From: Allobosea sp. 12-68-7
Lineage (GTDB): Bacteria; Pseudomonadota; Alphaproteobacteria; Rhizobiales; Beijerinckiaceae
Assembly (NCBI GenBank): GCA_002279705.1
Contig: NCCO01000003.1
Location: 1 to 46,728, forward strand
Direction: 5' to 3'
DNA length: 46,728 bases
A program made the position numbers and the translations under genes. The notes under the pieces were generated by a model, which was not told the origin of the DNA, made no database searches, and saw nothing but the letters and a program-made list of their open reading frames with translations. Below, piece after piece: positions 16,269 through 24,715 of the stretch; positions within the stretch are counted from its first letter, which is position 1, and every line of letters begins with the position of its first letter.

Positions 16269-17774
16269 ATGAAGCTGCTCACCCTCCTGGCCTCGGCCAC
16301 CGTTCTCACGCTGGCGACCTTGCCGGCCCTGGCGCAGGCGCCCACGACGCTTCGCATCGGCCTGCAGGAAGACCCCGACGTGCTCGACCCTCACAAGGCG
16401 CGCACCTTCGTCGGCCGGATCGTCTTCAAGGGGCTCTGCGACAAGCTGCTCGACATCACGCCCGATCTGAAGATCGTGCCGCGGCTGGCAACCGAGTGGT
16501 CGTTCTCGGCCGACGGGCTGACGCTGACGATGAAGCTGCGCAGCGACGCCAAGTTCCATGACGGCGAGGCCTTCGACGCCGCGGCCGCCAAGGCCAATCT
16601 CGAACGCGCCCGCACCCTGCCCGAGTCGCTGCGCAAATCCGAGCTCGCCTCGGTCGACAGCATCACAGTCGTCGACCCCACCACGATCGCGCTCAAGCTC
16701 AAGCGCACGGACGCGACATTGCTCGCGCAACTCACCGACCGAGCCGGCATGATGCTGGCGCCCAAGAGCCTGGCGGGCGATGTCGGCGCGAAGCCGGTCT
16801 GCTCGGGCCCCTACAAATTCGTCGAGCGCGTCCAGAACGACCGCATCGTGCTCGAGCGCTTCAAGGAGCACTGGGAAGCGCAGAACTACCATTTCGACCG
16901 CGTGCTCTACCGCTCGATCCCCGACACCACGGTGCGGCTGGCCAATCTGCGCTCGGGCGAGCTCGACATGCTGGAGCGGCTGGCGCCCACCGACGTGAAG
17001 TCGGCGCAATCAGACAAAGCCCTCAAGGTCACCAGCGTCGCCAATCTCGGCTATCAGGGCATCACCATCAACACCGCCCATGGCGACGCCGCCAAGCAGC
17101 CGATGGGCATGGACAAGCGGGTGCGCCAGGCGCTGTCCCTCGCGATCGATCGCAAGGTGCTGAGCCAGGTCGTCTTCGAGGGGCTCTATGAGCCGATCGT
17201 TCAGCCCTTCAACCCCGGCAACCCCTATGTCAGCGCCGACTTCCCGGTGCCGGCGCGCGACGTCGCCAAGGCGAAAGCGCTGCTCAAGGAGGCCGGGCAC
17301 AGCAAGGTCTCGGTCGAGCTCTTCGTCACCAACAACCCGGTCGACGCTCAGCTCGGCCAGGTGATCCAGGCCATGGCGGCCGAAGCCGGCATCGACATCC
17401 AGATCCGCTCGACGGAATTCGCCAGCCAGCTGCGCGACCAGCAGCAGGGCAAGTTCCAGATGAGCCGCATCGGCTGGTCGGGCCGCATCGATCCCGACGG
17501 CAACCTGCACCAGTTCGTCACCACCAAGGGCAACCAGAACGACGGGCGCTATTCCAACGCCGAGGTCGACCGGCTGCTCGACGAGGCGCGCACGATCTAT
17601 GACGTCGCCGAGCGCAAGAAGCGCTACGACGCCGCGCAGAAGTTCCTGCAGGACGAGTTGCCGATCATCTATCTCTACAACCAGACGGTCTTTTTTGCGA
17701 TGCGCGCCAATATGAGCGGCTTCGTGATCAGCCCCGACGGCATGATCCGGCTGGCGGGGATCAAGCGCTCTTGA
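16269..17774 (+). CDS. Peptide/nickel-type ABC transporter substrate-binding protein (DppA/SBP_bac_5)
   Basis: 501 residues with a Sec signal peptide (MKLLTLLASATVLTLATLPALAQ, cleavage near residue 23). The mature part has the family 5 features: LRIGLQEDPDVLDPHKART, LATEWSFSADGLTLTMKLRSDAKFHDGE and a C-terminal IGWSGRIDPDGNLHQF block. The ATG at 16269 has a GGGGA site; upstream reading in frame is not similar. It is the first gene of an operon with DppB- and DppC-like permeases, a GGT-family enzyme and DUF1028. No ATPase is encoded in the operon, so the ATPase must come from elsewhere. The ligand is probably a small peptide or gamma-glutamyl compound. Confidence 0.92.
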   Translation: MKLLTLLASATVLTLATLPALAQAPTTLRIGLQEDPDVLDPHKARTFVGRIVFKGLCDKLLDITPDLKIVPRLATEWSFSADGLTLTMKLRSDAKFHDGEAFDAAAAKANLERARTLPESLRKSELASVDSITVVDPTTIALKLKRTDATLLAQLTDRAGMMLAPKSLAGDVGAKPVCSGPYKFVERVQNDRIVLERFKEHWEAQNYHFDRVLYRSIPDTTVRLANLRSGELDMLERLAPTDVKSAQSDKALKVTSVANLGYQGITINTAHGDAAKQPMGMDKRVRQALSLAIDRKVLSQVVFEGLYEPIVQPFNPGNPYVSADFPVPARDVAKAKALLKEAGHSKVSVELFVTNNPVDAQLGQVIQAMAAEAGIDIQIRSTEFASQLRDQQQGKFQMSRIGWSGRIDPDGNLHQFVTTKGNQNDGRYSNAEVDRLLDEARTIYDVAERKKRYDAAQKFLQDELPIIYLYNQTVFFAMRANMSGFVISPDGMIRLAGIKRS

Positions 17775-17805
17775 AGCCAGCTCGAGCCATGCCGGCAAAC
17801 GCGCT

Positions 17806-17968
17806 TCCCTTCCCCCTCCTGGGGAAGGGAGAGGGATGGGGGGCGAGCGACCGGGTGACCGGCGGCAGAGCAAAGCTGATCGCATCAGCGCCGCAACCAG
17901 ACATCGAGCCCGATCTCCTCTGCTTTCCGCCCCCCACCCCTAGCCCCTCCCCACAAGGGGGAGGGGAA
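17806..17968. repeat. Imperfect palindromic G/C-tract repeat between binding protein and permease
   Basis: A C-rich tract with TTCCCCCTCC and then GGGGAAGGGAGAGGG (17810-17836) faces CCCCCCACCCCTAGCCCCTCCCC and then GGGGGAGGGGAA (17930-17968) in inverted order. It occupies most of the 211-bp gap between the binding-protein stop and the first permease. Such elements are common intergenic repeats in related genomes and can stabilise the 3' end of the upstream message. Confidence 0.7.
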
Positions 17969-17985
17969 CCGCGTCGAGCCGCATC

Positions 17986-18930
17986 ATGCTTTCGCTGATC
18001 GGCCGCCGCGTGCTGATCGCGATCCCGACGCTGTTCCTGGTGTCGCTGTTCGTGTTCGCCCTGCAGCGCGCGCTGCCGGGCGATCCGTTCCTCGTCATCG
18101 CCGGCGAGGAACGCGATCCGGAGGTGATCGCGCGGCTGCGCGCGATCTACCGCATGGACGATCCCGTTATCGTCCAGTTCTTCGCCTGGCTCGGCCAGGT
18201 GGTGCAGGGCGATTTCGGCCGCTCGCTGCGCACCGGCGAGCCCGTGCTCGGGCTGATCCTGCAGAAGCTGCCGGTGACGCTGCAGCTCGCCATCGCCTCG
18301 ATCCTCGTCGCCATCGCCATCGGCATTCCCGCCGGCGTGCTCGCGGCGCGGCGCAAGGACACGGTTGTCGACTACTCGACCAGCGCGCTGGCGCTGTCGG
18401 GGCTGTCGATCCCGAATTTCTGGCTCGGGATCATGCTGATCCTGGTGGTGTCCGTGGAGCTGCAGTGGCTGCCGGCTTCCGGCTACGAGCCCTTTTTCAG
18501 CGATCCCATCGGCGCGATCGAGCGCCTGATCATGCCGGCCTTCGTGCTCGGCTCGGGCCTTGCCGCGTTCCTGATGCGGCACACGCGCTCGGCGATGCTC
18601 GAGGTGCTGCGCTCCGACTATGTGCGCACCGCCCGCGCCAAGGGGCTGGATGAGGACGCGGTCGTCAACCGGCATGCCCTTCGCAATGCGCTGGTGCCGA
18701 TCATCACGCTGACGACGATCCTGTTCGGCGAATTGCTGGCGGGAGCGGTGCTGACCGAGCAGGTCTTCACCATTCCCGGCTTCGGCAAGCTCATCGTCGA
18801 TGCGGTGTTCAATCGCGACTACGGCGTCGTGCAGGGCGTGGTGCTGTGCACGGCGATCGGCTTCATCCTGATGAACCTGCTCGCCGACGTTCTCTACATC
18901 CTGGTCAACCCGCGGCTGAGGGCGCAGTGA
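17986..18930 (+). CDS. Peptide-type ABC transporter permease (DppB-like)
   Basis: 314 residues. The N-terminus MLSLIGRRVLIAIPTLFLVSLFVFAL with LPGDPF is the DppB hallmark. About six membrane segments follow, with the EAA loop around DYVRTARAKGLDEDAVVNRHALRNALVPI and the ending NLLADVLYILVNPRLR. The stop codon overlaps the next start (TGATG). Confidence 0.93.
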   Translation: MLSLIGRRVLIAIPTLFLVSLFVFALQRALPGDPFLVIAGEERDPEVIARLRAIYRMDDPVIVQFFAWLGQVVQGDFGRSLRTGEPVLGLILQKLPVTLQLAIASILVAIAIGIPAGVLAARRKDTVVDYSTSALALSGLSIPNFWLGIMLILVVSVELQWLPASGYEPFFSDPIGAIERLIMPAFVLGSGLAAFLMRHTRSAMLEVLRSDYVRTARAKGLDEDAVVNRHALRNALVPIITLTTILFGELLAGAVLTEQVFTIPGFGKLIVDAVFNRDYGVVQGVVLCTAIGFILMNLLADVLYILVNPRLRAQ

Positions 18931-19814
18931 TGACGACCGCAGCCACCGACACGCTCGCCACCCCCCCCGAACTCGCCCTGCGACCACGGCCCGGCGTGCT
19001 GGTGCGCCTCTCCCGCAACCGCTCCGCGCTGATCGGCGGCGCGATCGTGCTCGCCTTCGTGCTGATGGCCGTGCTGGCGCCGCTGCTGCCGCTGGCCGAT
19101 CCGCTGAAGTCCAACTTCCTCGCCATCCGCAAGCCGCCGTCCGAGCTCTACTGGTTCGGGACGGACGAGCTGGGGCGCGACCAGGTCTCGCGGCTGTTCT
19201 TCGGCGCCCAGGCCTCGCTGCTGGCGGGCATCGTCTCGGTCGTGATCGCCCTCGCCATCGGCATTCCCTTCGGGCTGCTGGCGGGCTGGTATGGCGGCTG
19301 GATCGATGCCGCGATCTCGCGCGTCACCGAGGCGATGCTGGCCTGCCCCTTCCTGATCCTGGCGATCGCCTTTGCGGCCGTGCTCGGCCCCTCGCTGATC
19401 AATGCGATGATCGCGATCGGCCTCTCAGCCGTGCCGGTCTTCGTGCGGCTGGTGCGGGCGCAGGTGCTGAGCGTCAAGGCTGAGGACTTCGTCGAGGGCG
19501 CGAGGGCTGTGGGGGCCCGCGACCTGCGGATCGTGCTGCGCCACATCCTGCCCAACATCCTCTCGCCGATCGTGGTCCAGTCGACGCTGTTCATGGCGCA
19601 GGCGATCATCCTCGAGGCGGCCCTGTCCTTCCTCGGGCTCGGCCAGCAGCCCCCTGCTCCGTCCTGGGGCCAGATGCTGAACGTCGCCAAGAATTTCATG
19701 GAGCAGGCGCCGTGGATGTCGGTGGCGCCGGGCATCTGCATCTTCCTCGCCGTGCTCGGCTTCAACCTGCTCGGCGATGGCCTGCGCGACGTGCTCGACC
19801 CGAAGGAGGGATGA
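18930..19814 (+). CDS. Peptide-type ABC transporter permease (DppC-like)
   Basis: 294 residues from the ATG that overlaps the DppB stop by one base (TGATG). The N-terminal OppC-type segment is followed by FGTDELGRDQVSRLFFGAQASL, the EAA loop GARAVGARDLRIVLRHILPNILSPI and the ending NLLGDGLRDVLDPK. The permease pair forms one channel. Confidence 0.93.
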   Translation: MTTAATDTLATPPELALRPRPGVLVRLSRNRSALIGGAIVLAFVLMAVLAPLLPLADPLKSNFLAIRKPPSELYWFGTDELGRDQVSRLFFGAQASLLAGIVSVVIALAIGIPFGLLAGWYGGWIDAAISRVTEAMLACPFLILAIAFAAVLGPSLINAMIAIGLSAVPVFVRLVRAQVLSVKAEDFVEGARAVGARDLRIVLRHILPNILSPIVVQSTLFMAQAIILEAALSFLGLGQQPPAPSWGQMLNVAKNFMEQAPWMSVAPGICIFLAVLGFNLLGDGLRDVLDPKEG

Positions 19815-19928
19815 GTTGCTTGCACCGCGCGCCCCTCATGCCCGGGACGGCGCAGCCGGGCCCGCCTTTTCGCCCTAAGCTCGCGCCCGCCCGTCTCGCA
19901 CCGATTTCGCCTGCACTGGATACCACGC

Positions 19929-21728
19929 ATGTTCACGACCCGGCCTGAAATCCTCGGCACCTTCGGTGTCTGCACCTCGACCCACTGGCTCGCGACGGCG
20001 ACCGGCATGGCGATGCTGGAGAAGGGCGGCAACGCCTTCGACGCCTGCGCCGCGGCCGCCTTCGTGCTGCAGGTCGTCGAGCCGCATCTGGTCGGTCCCG
20101 GCGGCGAGATGCCGGCGGTGTTCTATTCGGCCAAGACGAAGAAGGTCGAGGTGATCTGCGGCCAGGGCACGGCGCCGGAGGCCGCCACCATCGACGCCTT
20201 CGAGGCGCTGGGGCTCGATCTGGTGCCGGGCTCCGGCCTGCTCGCCGCCGTCGTGCCCGGCGCCTTCGGCGGCTGGATGACGCTGCTGCGCGACCATGGC
20301 CTGCTGCCGCTGCGCGAGGTGCTCGAGCCGGCGATCGGCTATTTCGAGAACGGCCACCCGATGCTGCCGCGTGTCTCGGACACCATCGCCGGGCTGACCG
20401 ACCTGTTCACGAACGAGTGGCCGACCTCGGGCGAGGTCTATCTGCCCGGCGGTCAGGTGCCGCAGGCCAAGGCGCTGTTCCGCAACAAGGCCGCGGCCGC
20501 GACCTACAAGCGCATCCTGAGCGAGGCGGAGGCTGCCGGCGGCAGCCGCGAGAAGCAGATCCAGGCCGCCTATGACGCCTGGTACAAGGGCTTCGTCGCC
20601 GAGGCGATCGACTCCTTCTGCCGGACGACGGAGGCGATCGATTCCTCCGGACGCCGCCACAAGGGCCTGCTCACCGCCGACGACATGGCGCGCTGGCAGC
20701 CGACCTACGAGACGCCCGCCAGCGTGACCTATCACGGCTGGGAGGTCTTCAAGATCGGCCCCTGGGGCCAGGGTCCCGTCTTCCTGCAGACGCTGAAGAT
20801 CCTCGAGGGCATCGACATCGCCGGGATGGGCCCCGACAGCGCCGCCTTCGTGCATCATGTCGCCGAGGCGATGAAGCTCGCCTTCGCCGACCGCGAGGCC
20901 TATTACGGCGACCCCGATTTCGTGCAGGTGCCGCTGGCAACGCTGCTCTCGGAGGACTATGCCCGCGGCCGCCGCAACCTGATCACGGACACCGCCTCGC
21001 AGGAGTTGCGGCCGGGCCTGATCGCCGGCTTCGAGGCGCAGGTGGCGCAGGCCCTGGCCGGCGTGCGCTATGCCGGACAGGCCGGCAAGGGCGACGCGAC
21101 CGTCGGCGAACCGACGACTGCGGCGATGGTGGCGGCCGGGCGGCGTGGCGACACGGTGCATATCGACGTCATCGACAAATGGGGCAACATGATCGCCGCC
21201 ACCCCCTCGGGCGGCTGGTTCCAGTCCTCGCCGGTGATCCCGGCGCTCGGCTTCCCGCTCAACGCCCGCGCCCAGGCCTTCTTCCTCGAGGAGGGGCTGC
21301 CCTCGGCGCTGGCGCCGTTCAAGCGGCCGCGCACGACGTTGACGCCCTCGCTCGCCTTCGAGCACGGCGAGCCGCGCCTCGTCTTCGGCACGCCGGGCGG
21401 CGACCAGCAGGAGCAGTGGCAGCTCGGCCTGTTCCTGCGCCGGGTGCATCACGGGCTGAACCTGCAGGAGGCGATCGACCTGCCGCTGTTCCACACCCAG
21501 CACTTCCCCTCGACCTTCTATCCGCGCGAGGCCAAGCTCGGCCATCTGGCGGTGGAGGAGAGCATCGGCGAGAGCGTGCTCGCCAACCTGGTCCGGCGCG
21601 GCCACAAGCTGGAGCGGGCGCCGGCCTGGACGATCGGCCGCCTCACCGCCGCCGAAAAGAGCGCCGACGGTCTCTTGCGCGCGGCCGCGACGCCGCGTCT
21701 GATGCAGGCCTACGCGGCTGGCCGGTGA
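19929..21728 (+). CDS. Gamma-glutamyltransferase family protein (Ntn hydrolase)
   Basis: 599 residues with the GGT fold signatures. The N-terminal part has ATGMAMLEKGGNAFDACAAAAFVLQVVEPH and a GPGGEMPAVFY oxyanion block. The autoprocessing/nucleophile Thr is about residue 409 in GDTVHIDVIDKWGN, followed by PSGGWFQSSP and the FGTPGGDQQEQWQ block. There is no signal peptide, unlike secreted E. coli GGT, so this branch is cytoplasmic and probably acts on imported substrates. It should cleave or transfer gamma-glutamyl or similar amide groups. Together with the peptide importer and DUF1028 gene it forms a coherent uptake-and-hydrolysis unit. Confidence 0.9.
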   Translation: MFTTRPEILGTFGVCTSTHWLATATGMAMLEKGGNAFDACAAAAFVLQVVEPHLVGPGGEMPAVFYSAKTKKVEVICGQGTAPEAATIDAFEALGLDLVPGSGLLAAVVPGAFGGWMTLLRDHGLLPLREVLEPAIGYFENGHPMLPRVSDTIAGLTDLFTNEWPTSGEVYLPGGQVPQAKALFRNKAAAATYKRILSEAEAAGGSREKQIQAAYDAWYKGFVAEAIDSFCRTTEAIDSSGRRHKGLLTADDMARWQPTYETPASVTYHGWEVFKIGPWGQGPVFLQTLKILEGIDIAGMGPDSAAFVHHVAEAMKLAFADREAYYGDPDFVQVPLATLLSEDYARGRRNLITDTASQELRPGLIAGFEAQVAQALAGVRYAGQAGKGDATVGEPTTAAMVAAGRRGDTVHIDVIDKWGNMIAATPSGGWFQSSPVIPALGFPLNARAQAFFLEEGLPSALAPFKRPRTTLTPSLAFEHGEPRLVFGTPGGDQQEQWQLGLFLRRVHHGLNLQEAIDLPLFHTQHFPSTFYPREAKLGHLAVEESIGESVLANLVRRGHKLERAPAWTIGRLTAAEKSADGLLRAAATPRLMQAYAAGR

Positions 21729-21738
21729 GGAAGAACGC

Positions 21739-22464
21739 ATGACCTGGTCCATCGTCGCCCGCGACGCCGCCACCGGCGCCTATGGTGTCGCCGTCTCGAC
21801 CTGCGCCTTCGCCGTCGGCTCGCGCGTGCCCTATGGCGGCGGCCGCATCGGTGCCATCGCGACGCAGGCCTTCGTCAATCCGCTCTACGGCGTCGACGGC
21901 CTGCGCCTGCTCCAGGAGGGCCGCTCGGCGGTCGAGATCATCGCGACGCTGACCGCGGCCGATGAAGGCCGCGCTCACCGCCAGCTCCATGTGATCGACC
22001 GCGAGGGCAAGATCGCCGCCTTCACCGGCGCCTCCTGCATCGACTGGTGCGGCGCGGTCGACGGGCCGCAGGTCTCGGTGGCCGGCAACATGCTGGTCGG
22101 GCCGGAGGTGATTCAGCAGACGTTGAAGGCCTATATCGCGGCCTCCGCACTGGACTTCGACGAGCGGCTGCTGATCGCGCTCGAAGCCGGCGAGAAGGCA
22201 GGCGGCGACAAGCGCGGGCGGCAGTCGGCCGCCATCCGGATCTGGTCGGGCGAACCGATTCCGAGCTTCGACATCCGTGTCGACGACCATGTCGATCCGC
22301 TGGCCGAGCTGCGCCGGCTCTGGCGCGTCGCGCATCAGCGCTATGTGCCCTTCCAGCAGGCGTCGCCCTCACGCTCTCGACCCGCTGGCGTGACCGACCG
22401 CGACGAACTCGACCGCCTCTGCAGCGACTATGCGGCGGCCTGGAATGCGCGTCATCCGGATTGA
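21739..22464 (+). CDS. DUF1028 domain protein
   Basis: 241 residues. It matches DUF1028 along its length: WSIVARDAATGAYGVAVSTCAFAVGSRVPY, IATQAFVNPLYGVDGLRLL, FTGASCIDWCG and VAGNMLVGPEVI. DUF1028 is related by fold to Ntn hydrolases and commonly sits beside GGT-family genes and peptide importers; no reaction is firmly established as far as I know. The gene begins 10 bp after the GGT stop, with a GAGGAAG site. Confidence 0.9.
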   Translation: MTWSIVARDAATGAYGVAVSTCAFAVGSRVPYGGGRIGAIATQAFVNPLYGVDGLRLLQEGRSAVEIIATLTAADEGRAHRQLHVIDREGKIAAFTGASCIDWCGAVDGPQVSVAGNMLVGPEVIQQTLKAYIAASALDFDERLLIALEAGEKAGGDKRGRQSAAIRIWSGEPIPSFDIRVDDHVDPLAELRRLWRVAHQRYVPFQQASPSRSRPAGVTDRDELDRLCSDYAAAWNARHPD

Positions 22465-22550
22465 GCTGTTTCTCAGGGGACTCCTGATCGGCAGCGAACG
22501 GCGCTAACCTGCCGCAACGTCCGGCATCAGGGACGGCTGGAGCAGACGAC

Positions 22551-23111
22551 ATGGCAGACAATGCTGCGCTCGAACGCCGGATCGCCAAGCTGGAAAGCCA
22601 GCTCGCCGCCCTGACGGCGCTGATCTCCGCCACGCCGTCCGGGGCGCTTACGATCAGCGCGCCGGGCGGCATTACCATCACCGCGGGCGGGGCGCTGTCC
22701 GCGACAGCTGGAGGAGAGCTCTCGCTGGTCGCCGGCAGCCAGCTCAAGGCTACCGTCGGGAGCGCCGTCACAGTGAGCGCGGGCACCCGGATCAGGCTGA
22801 TGAGCGGCCAAGAAATCATGCTCGACAGCCGGCAGTGCCATGTTCAGGCGGCGGTCGATCTCAGCCTCTCCAGCGCCCAGTCGATGTCGGTCGAGGCCGA
22901 GAAAGACCTGATGATCGCGACCGGCAAGAGGTTCTCGGTGACGGCCGCCGACGATGCGACGGTGAAGAGCGGCAGCGCCCAGATCGAACTCAAGAAGGAT
23001 GGGTCCATCACGCTGCGGGGGCGCGATATCACCACCAACGCGTCGGGCCGTGTCACCGTGAAATCGAGCGCCAATACGGTCATCAAGGGCAGCAAGATCG
23101 GCCAGAACTGA
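22551..23111 (+). CDS. Orphan VgrG/spike-like beta-helix protein
   Basis: 186 residues. Residues 1-24 (NAALERRIAKLESQLAALTALI) form a short coiled coil. The remainder is a run of short alternating strands of roughly eight residues (LTISAPGGITITAGGALSA, ELSLVAGSQL), ending with IELKKDGSITLRGRDITTN and SANTVIKGSKIGQN. This resembles the triple-stranded beta-helix C-terminus of VgrG and phage gp5 spikes (DUF2345/DUF3540-like). It lacks the gp27/gp5 domains, and no other type VI or phage gene is nearby. It starts 86 bp after DUF1028 on the same strand. Function unknown. Confidence 0.75.
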   Translation: MADNAALERRIAKLESQLAALTALISATPSGALTISAPGGITITAGGALSATAGGELSLVAGSQLKATVGSAVTVSAGTRIRLMSGQEIMLDSRQCHVQAAVDLSLSSAQSMSVEAEKDLMIATGKRFSVTAADDATVKSGSAQIELKKDGSITLRGRDITTNASGRVTVKSSANTVIKGSKIGQN

Positions 23112-23134
23112 GGTCGCGGGATAGCCCGGTACGC

Positions 23135-23156
23135 GGGAGAGGCTGGCGCCTCCCCC
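23135..23156. terminator. Possible shared hairpin between convergent genes
   Basis: GGGAGAGGC (23135-23143) can pair with GCCTCCCCC (23148-23156) with one mismatch around a TGGC loop, between the convergent beta-helix gene and PLP-enzyme gene. No T-run follows on either strand, so termination is doubtful. Confidence 0.3.
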
Positions 23157-23168
23157 CGTTCCGACCGT

Positions 23169-24260
23169 TCAGACCAGCTTGCCCCGGGCCGCCACCGGCA
23201 ATTCGCCCACCAGACTGCCACCGCGTACGGTCACCAGACGGTCGACCATGTTGACGACGACGCAGACATGGTTGGGCACCACTCGGACGATCTCGCCCAC
23301 GCCCGGCCGGTCATTGCTCGCCGAGAGATCGAGAAAGCCATGTTCCTCGGCGAATTTCGCGATGCGGGCCGCCGGGTATTCGAGAATGTGCCCGTGGCCG
23401 TCGAGCCCGCCGGAATCACTCGTCAGCGTCTTGGAGCCGGAATCGAGGATCCCGCGCTCGGGGCCGGCCCGGCTGACCACCGTGGCATAGACGGTCAGCG
23501 CGCAATCCTCCAGGCTCGCCACCCCGGCCGCGACCTGCATGCGGTCGTTGAAGATCGAGGTGCCGGCGCGGTGCTCGGTCGCGCCCTTGAGCTGGCCGAT
23601 ATGGGGAATGTTGGGCGAGCCTCCGGTGGAGACGATCGATGCCTTCAGCCCCGCCTCGCGCAGGCCCGCAGTGGCGGTGTCGAGGAAGATCTGCGTGCGC
23701 GCCCAGCCATCCTCGGGCGGATACATCAGGAAGCCGGCGAAGCGCAGCCCCTTCGAGCCCGCGATCAGCTTCGCCAGTTCGACCGCCTCTGCGGGCGTCT
23801 CGACGCCGGCGCGCTGGCGGCCGGTGTCGCATTCGACGACGACCTCGAGGTCGCGCCCGGCGATCTCCGCCGCCTGAGGCAGGCCGGCGATGGTGACGGG
23901 GTTGTCGGCCGCCACGATCATCCGCACCCGGCGCTGGAGATGGCCGAGCCGGCCGAGCTTCTGCTCGCCGAGGATGTTGTAGCTGATCAGGATGTCGTCG
24001 ATGCCGCCATCGGCCATCACCTCGGCCTCGCCGAGCTTCTGGCAGGTGATGCCGCGCGCGCCGGCCTCGATCTGGAGGCGGGCGAGCTCGGGCGATTTGT
24101 GCGTCTTGATATGGGGGCGGTTGGCGACGCCCTTGGCATCGCAGGCAGCCTGAAGGCGCGCGATGTTGGCCTCGACCTTGTCGAGATCGATCACCACGGC
24201 CGGTGTGCCATAGGTCCGCGCGATCTCGGCCTTCAAGGCTTCTTGGTCGGCAGCCATCAC
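23169..24260 (-). CDS. DSD1/D-threonine aldolase-type PLP enzyme
   Basis: 363 residues with an alanine-racemase-like barrel. The PLP lysine is expected at K52 in RPHIKTHK. The C-terminal metal pair is H331 and C333 in VPNHVCVVVN, as in D-serine dehydratase and D-threonine aldolase. Other family blocks are VVVECDTGRQRAGV, STGGSPN and HRAGTSIFND. It should cleave or dehydrate a D-beta-hydroxy amino acid. The start overlaps the RidA stop (ATGA), so the genes are coupled; a RidA partner fits an enzyme that releases an enamine/imine, favouring dehydratase chemistry. Confidence 0.88.
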   Translation of the reverse strand: MMAADQEALKAEIARTYGTPAVVIDLDKVEANIARLQAACDAKGVANRPHIKTHKSPELARLQIEAGARGITCQKLGEAEVMADGGIDDILISYNILGEQKLGRLGHLQRRVRMIVAADNPVTIAGLPQAAEIAGRDLEVVVECDTGRQRAGVETPAEAVELAKLIAGSKGLRFAGFLMYPPEDGWARTQIFLDTATAGLREAGLKASIVSTGGSPNIPHIGQLKGATEHRAGTSIFNDRMQVAAGVASLEDCALTVYATVVSRAGPERGILDSGSKTLTSDSGGLDGHGHILEYPAARIAKFAEEHGFLDLSASNDRPGVGEIVRVVPNHVCVVVNMVDRLVTVRGGSLVGELPVAARGKLV

Positions 24261-24715
24261 GGCAGGACCTTGATGATGACTTCGATCTCGACCGGCATGT
24301 TGCCCGGTAGCGACCCCATGCCGACGGCCGAGCGGGCATGTCGCCCGTTCTCGCCGAGCACGGCGACGAAGAGGTCCGAGCAGCCATTGATGACCTTGGG
24401 CTGGTCGCCATAGTCCGGCACCGCATTGACCATGCCGAGCAGCTTGATGACCTCGACCTTGTCGAGCGAGCCGACGGCCTCCTTCATCGCCGCGAGCAGG
24501 CCTAAGCCCGTGTTCCTGGCGAAGTCATAGGCCTGCTGCGTGGTGAACTCCTTGCCGACCTTGCCGTTTGGGATCGAGCCGTCGGGATTGCGCGGCCCCT
24601 GCCCCGAGAGGAAGACGAGATCGCCGGCCTTCTTGAAGCGCACGTAATTGGCCATCGGCGCCACCATCGCGGGCAGTTCCAGGCCCAGATCCTTCAGTTT
24701 CTGCTCGGCGCTCAT
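24257..24715 (-). CDS. RidA/YjgF-family imine deaminase
   Basis: 152 residues with the family pattern: LVFLSGQGPRNPDG, a central helix near VEVIKLLGMVNAV and the C-terminal ARSAVGMGSLPGNMPVEIEVI containing the conserved Arg that binds the substrate carboxylate. Members hydrolyse reactive 2-aminoacrylate-type imines. Both ends overlap neighbours by 4 bp (ATGA), giving a tight GNAT-RidA-PLP enzyme operon. Confidence 0.9.
   Translation of the reverse strand: MSAEQKLKDLGLELPAMVAPMANYVRFKKAGDLVFLSGQGPRNPDGSIPNGKVGKEFTTQQAYDFARNTGLGLLAAMKEAVGSLDKVEVIKLLGMVNAVPDYGDQPKVINGCSDLFVAVLGENGRHARSAVGMGSLPGNMPVEIEVIIKVLP

Noticed and set aside
15636-17774. A 712-codon frame as a long fusion ahead of the peptide-binding protein
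   Set aside because: The part before 16269 overlaps the kinase gene on the other strand and lacks similarity, and a normal signal peptide begins at 16269.
22551-23111. The spike-like gene as evidence for a prophage or T6SS island
   Set aside because: No other phage, baseplate, sheath or effector gene is present on either side.
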